64,000 bases of DNA from the NCBI GenBank assembly GCA_029204225.1, contig CM055092.1:41814016-41878015 (forward strand). The letters run 5' to 3'. A program made the translations under genes and the position numbers. Positions 52,701-58,700 of this stretch are shown one piece after another. The DNA is from Diphasiastrum complanatum. Its lineage: Eukaryota > Streptophyta > Lycopodiopsida > Lycopodiales > Lycopodiaceae. The notes beneath the pieces were generated by a model. It did not search any database and was not told the origin of the DNA. It worked only from the letters and a program-made list of their open reading frames with translations. The number at the start of each line of letters is the position of its first letter. Within the stretch, counting starts at the first letter, position 1.

Positions 52701-55700
52701 CCGGAGTGGTTACGATGCCATTTGGGTGGTAGTTGACAGGCTAACCAAGATGGCAAAATTTATACCAACTAAATTAACTGTCAAGGCATCCGAACTAGCC
52801 CAGCTTTTCGTTGAAAAGCTATTCAGATTGTATGGCTTGCCGCATGATATTGTTGGTGACTGTGACTCCAAATTCACTGGCAAGTTCTGGCAGTCAGTAT
52901 TTGATAAACTTGAAACAACCCTTACTCTAAGTTCTTCAGATCACCCAGAATATGATGGACAGACAGAACGTATTAACCAGACATTGGAAGATATGCTTAG
53001 AGCATATGTTTCTCACCGACAGTCTGATTGGGAAAAGTATCTCCCAATGGTCGAGTTCGCGCACAATAGTGCAAAGCATTTTGCCACCGGATTCAATCCT
53101 TCAAATGCTGATGTATGCTTTCAGCCGCGTTCTCCAGTTTCGGTTGGTCTCAAAGGTCTAAAGGTGCAAGCTGCAGTAGATTTCTTGCAAGATATGCAAA
53201 AAATGTTGCAGGTGGCCAAAGAAAGCATGAAAACCGCTCAAGATAAAGCTCAGTTTTCAGCTAACCGCGGTCGCTCACCTCGGGAAATTGAGGTCGGAAC
53301 CTGGGTGTATCTTAAAATCCCTTAGGATTCAAAGGTACTTCGAACGGGAAAATGTCATAAGCTATCTCCACGATATAGCGGACCTTACAAAGTTGTAAAG
53401 AAAATCAACTCGGTCACTTATCAGCTACATCTTCCGACTAGGGTTGGGGTTCATCCTGTTTTCCATGTAAGTTGTTTGAAAGAGCGACCTAGTCGGAAGG
53501 ATTCCCTAATTCCGGAAGGTGAACTGGTGGAGTCGGAGGATCTGTCTACCTTTGTGCCTAACGTGCCTGAAAAGGTGGTTGATGTTCGTCATCACCAACT
53601 GAGAAACCGTTTGGTTTCTGAATTTCTAGTACGTTGGAAAGGTAAGTTAGATGATGAGAACACTTGGGAGAGAGAAAACTATTTAAGACTGAACTTCCTT
53701 GGTTTGCTCCCATTACGAGGAGACTCTTAAAGGGGGAGGGAATGTTACGTACCCATATGGGCACACAACAGGTAACTTGAGGTGACGGTCTCACTTATGG
53801 GACGGAACGCTGATCTGGAGCTATAGGTCCTTCGGGTGCCACATGTCAATGTTCTATTGGTGTGTGGTGACCCTTTGTTTAGGACCTGCGTCAGTGTGCA
53901 CAACTCCCGTGTGTCGATGGTGACTCCTATGGTCGGAGATGACCCCACCTAATCTATGTATAAAGAGGTGGATCTCCTTGAGCTTGGTATTTATTCTCTC
54001 CTCGAGAATGAAGAGCTCTTCCATTGACGATTATCTAGGCCTCAGGATGTAAGTAGGCGAGAGTTGAGGGTAAGGCATGGTGGTATGGGACACCAAGGCT
54101 TATCGGAGATCCAACCTTGCCTGATGGTGGTTTATAGCTCCAATGCACGAGGGAGAGGTGGCAATACCTCTATGGATGGGCGGTAACATAGCGTTCGTCA
54201 CCTATTTGTGTCTTAGCAAAGACCGGATCGACGATGGGGATTCTAACAGAGCCTCTCTATGCTTTCATCTCACATAGTCTCCTATACAAGCTTTGCCATG
54301 GCAGTCATTGTAAGGAAGATTTTCTTTTACTACTTTGCCCTTTCTATGACCACATGCTCAGACAAGGACCCTGATGCAGGCTACTTAAAGTAAAGTAGAT
54401 ACCCACAGCTGAAGGACTTTAAGGGAGAACTCAACATAAAATCCAAGACTTTAAAGACTAGAAAGGATCATACTCATAGGTAAATGACTACTAAGGACTA
54501 AACTGTGCACACTTCAGGCTCGATGAGCCTGGAGCAACTTATAACTTACGATGCAATTCTAAGCCCTTAATAAGTAGTCAGTATCAATATAATTATTAAA
54601 TTGTGCACACATACACACCCAAACTGGATGCCTAGCTGGAGAGAGCCAATGGGACACTAAAACAGGGATGACAGAACGAGACTTGACCCTCCAGATTTTA
54701 GAGCTTTTCATGAGCCTCTGATATGCATGTACTGCTTTTGCTTTTGCCTGCACGGGATATTTTACTGACAGACATTCACTGATTTTGCTTATGCCTTGCT
54801 GGCATGCACGCAAACACCACTTTTGCTATTTCCTGAATGCATGTGCCATGCACTGCTTTTGCTTTTGCTTTTCCTGACAGACAGGCATCACTTTTTCTTT
54901 TTCTATTCTCTGCAAGCAACGTCTTTTGGTTGTTTTTCTTCTTTCCTTATGCTTCTCTTAGGGGACAAATCCTAAGGGTTTTTCTAATCATAGCCAAAGC
55001 ACTGAAGGGTTAACTCATCATATTCCTAGTTGTATCTCAGTTTCCATCGAAGTTTTTCCTTATTTATACCATCAAGAGCTAGATCCATTTCATAGTGCAT
55101 AAGCTCAATAATCACATGTATCTCAACCTCTCAAGAGCTCGAAGGTAATGCAAACAAAAAAGCATTACCAAGTGTTGCAAGGAATTATAGTTTGTTTTAG
55201 GTTATCCAACGAGTCAATGAAGTGGCCTACAAACTACAACTTACAAAAGGGATCATCGTCCCTCCAATCTTTCATGTAAGCAAACTTAAAGGAGGCATAC
55301 ATGAATTGGTTCTGAGAATGAGTGACTCCTAGTAGAGGGCCTTTCATCCAAGCTTCATTTAAAAACTAAGAGAATATTGGACTTGACAGAAAGGCAGTTG
55401 AAAAGTACATTTCCAAGTAATTGGTTATATGGAAAGAAATTTAAAGGATGACAATCCGTCGAGAGTGTTCAAAGCCTAAAAAAAATTCTTCTAGAATTTA
55501 ATTCTAAGGATCTAAGTGCTTGAGGGGAAGGAGTATATTACATCCTTGCAACCTAGGAATAGTCAACAGTTCAACTCGGCTTAGGTCAGTGTGAGTTAGA
55601 GCTCAGGATAGTTAAACTATAACCAGAGTTAGTGACCATCCCAAAAATCACTTACTGGACACCTTAGAGTGGACACCCAAGTGGGAGTCAACTACTATGA

Positions 55701-58700
55701 AACACTTGCTATAATTAGCCTAAGCTTTTTCTACTGAACTGAATGCTTTGAAATCATTGGTGGAATCAATCTCTTGAGACCTGAACTGTATGGACTATGG
55801 TGGTATGAAACTCCATGGTTACTACTTAATGGATGGAACCATGAGAATAAATCGGATTCTAGCAGTCTTATGCTATGCAACTATGCTAAAGACCAGAAAA
55901 TTCAGCTTCTTAGCAATGAGTGATAGATAGCCAAAAGCAAAAGCAACATCTAGCTAGCATCTAAGAATAGTGCACACCACAAGATGATGGAGATCACAAA
56001 CGAACAGCAAAATGGTTGCAATTTCAATGCATTTGCTTGCTGAATTTTAAATACATGGACCCATGGACCCGTGGTCCAAGTATAAATATCCAAAAGCCCA
56101 AAAATGGATGTTACTTCTACCAGGATCTTGGATGCAAGTGTAGACTCCCAGGGTCAGGGGTAAGCATGGATTGTGTTGTCGTGAGTCAAATCTCTGCTCT
56201 GAACTCTCAAAGAGGGCTTAGCCTACCTTGAAAATAATAAAATAACCACCTCCTTGCATCTTTGTATTCTGTTTTGTAGCTTACTTTTCTTTTCTTATGC
56301 AGCTTGAAATTGAACCCTAAGAGTCAAGACTATGAGAATTTCTCAATTGACACTCATGTTCATCGCCATAGATTGAATATGATAAGTATGTAAGATGACA
56401 CATGACAATTATGTTGGACAAGAAAATGATGACCAAAATTGTAGCCACATAAGAGCTTTGATACTTGGGAGTATGTCCGACACCCAATAGCTTGATACTA
56501 AAATACATATGAAAGTGCAAACATAACTACCTTGCATAAAACTTAAAATTGATGCAAATGGCCAAAAATCTCCTAGTTATCTAACATCTGAACCTGAAGT
56601 AAACTTACCAAGAAATATTGAAAAAAGACGACCTATAAGAGCATCATCCTCCAAGTCAACAGCACCTGTTTTGCGTTTGAGCAACTCCTCTCCTCTCTTT
56701 GCAACTTGCTCACGACTAAAATAGCAGACCAAAAGGATGTCATCAACAACTTGACAAAAAATAGAATGCTTGTTTTTTAAAAGTTACAACTGCTGACTAT
56801 ATGGACATGATAGAGCCATTTTTTCTTGATTGGTGTACACAGAGTTTTTGAACCAGAGAGCCCAGCACAGTCAATTCTATCGCCAAAAGAGTTTATGGCC
56901 CAAATTTTCACTTGCTTGACATTCTGTCCTACTCTTAATGATTCGTTAACCTTCAGTTGCCAAATACAATCAGTTTTTTGGAAAGTGTTTCAAACGTTAC
57001 ATGATTTACAAGAAAACGGATAGAAAAAGAAAACTTGTGCACAGATGCCAGTAGTGCGTATGTATTGTCTCTGGACAGTTCATAAGTATCAAAAGATTGC
57101 AATAAATCATAAACGTGCAAGCTAGAGATCAAGCATTCATACCTATCAATTGAAGCCACGATAAAGACTGGATACACAAGTCGTGCCTCGAGATCCAAGT
57201 TAGCAAGCAAGTTGAGCATACCCAACTGGTTAATAAATATGACAATGTTAGACGAATTAGAAAAATCCAGCAATAAATGAAAGTATCCATGCAGACAGAG
57301 ATGCACAATGTACAAAGAAAAATATTGTGGATACATCCTGTCAACATTATGCTAAAACAGTCAGTTTTGCAATACAAGCTGCCTACTTAAGAGGCATTGT
57401 GTTCCAATCGTGATATTAGATTAAGTCATAAAAAGAGTAAAATAGATTGAAAAGTATACCAAATAAATCTTAATATGAAGGAAAAATCCACCTCCCATTT
57501 TAAACACAAGCATTGCATATGAACCAAATTAGTAGAAAAAAGGTAAGAATATCTCTTGAAACATAATCTTTATGTTTTTATTTGAATCCTGCAAGAAGAT
57601 TAATGAGACCTCCTTGTTAAAGCAGTGACCAAGACAGCAATTTATTCAAATCCTCCAAGCAGATTAATGAGTCCTTGGTCCATCTTTGTATAAGCAATAA
57701 CCAGGACAACAATTTTGATAACCAGCACACTGCGTTGCTAGGAGAAAACAAGCTCTCAAAAGTTGGACTTTAATGGTATCAACCCACAGCCTAGAACCTC
57801 AACTCCATCATGCAAGTACAGCCTCAAAGTACAACATGCAAATGGCCTACTCACGCCATTGCCACTGAAAACTAGACACATGCCAAGAACTCTAAAGTAG
57901 CTATGACTGATTTTTGTTTTTCTATGTAATAAAGAGTGAAGCCAACCAAGTGAAGTCAAACTCCTGTGTTGGTAGAAAAAAAAAATTTAATCCCCCCAGC
58001 TTGCACCAGACATGATGCCAAAACAAAATCCTTTGAGAAGTCAGCTGGTGGACAATATGCACTGCTGAAGGTAGAAAGAACTAGCATAGACCAGGTGCTG
58101 CAGCTTAGAAAACATTGCAATAGAGTCTGCTAACACAGCAGAAAAACATACCGATGCTAAGTCTAGGATACTAACAAGCAAAAAACTGGCCATTATCTAT
58201 AGCACAAACTAGATGCTATGACACTTATCAGCTTCAAACTATACATGCAAGTCACACACATAAAGAAATGCTTTTAAGCATGCATGTACACATCTAAATT
58301 AAGGAACCCATAATATACAATTTTACCCTTATAATCTTTCCACTGAAGAGCTCATTTTGCAGACCACTCATAGCAGATACATTGCTTTGACGGCAGCCAA
58401 CTGCTAATCTAGGGGTCACATGCAGTGACTAATTGGTATGACCACAATTGCACACCCCTAACATATAATCCTGACATGTGTGGTGATACAATTTCAAACT
58501 GATCCGACTCAATGCTCCCATATCACAATTACCTTACGTGCTGCAAGTTGATTGTTGTTGATCTGTTCTTTACCAGATAGTCGTGAAATCTGCTTAATTG
58601 AAAGGCCAGGACAGGTGACCACCCCCCTAAAATTACAATGCAGCTCGGTAAGCAAAAAAAGCTCAAAAAAAGCTTGGTAAGTGAAATCTACTCAACCAAC

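Larger units (their letters stand above)
40550..54248 (+). mobile_element. Ty3/gypsy chromovirus with both LTRs, multiply invaded
   Basis: 5' LTR 40550-41063, primer site TGGTATCAAAGC (41066-41077), gag from ATG 43589, protease about 45722, RNase H end about 46500, integrase and chromodomain 52638-53730, polypurine tract before 53743, 3' LTR 53743-54248. It carries a copia LTR, a full copia and four MITEs inside it. RT and most of RNase H are gone. The flanking five bases differ (GTTCT and GAGCC), so no target duplication remains. Confidence 0.88.
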
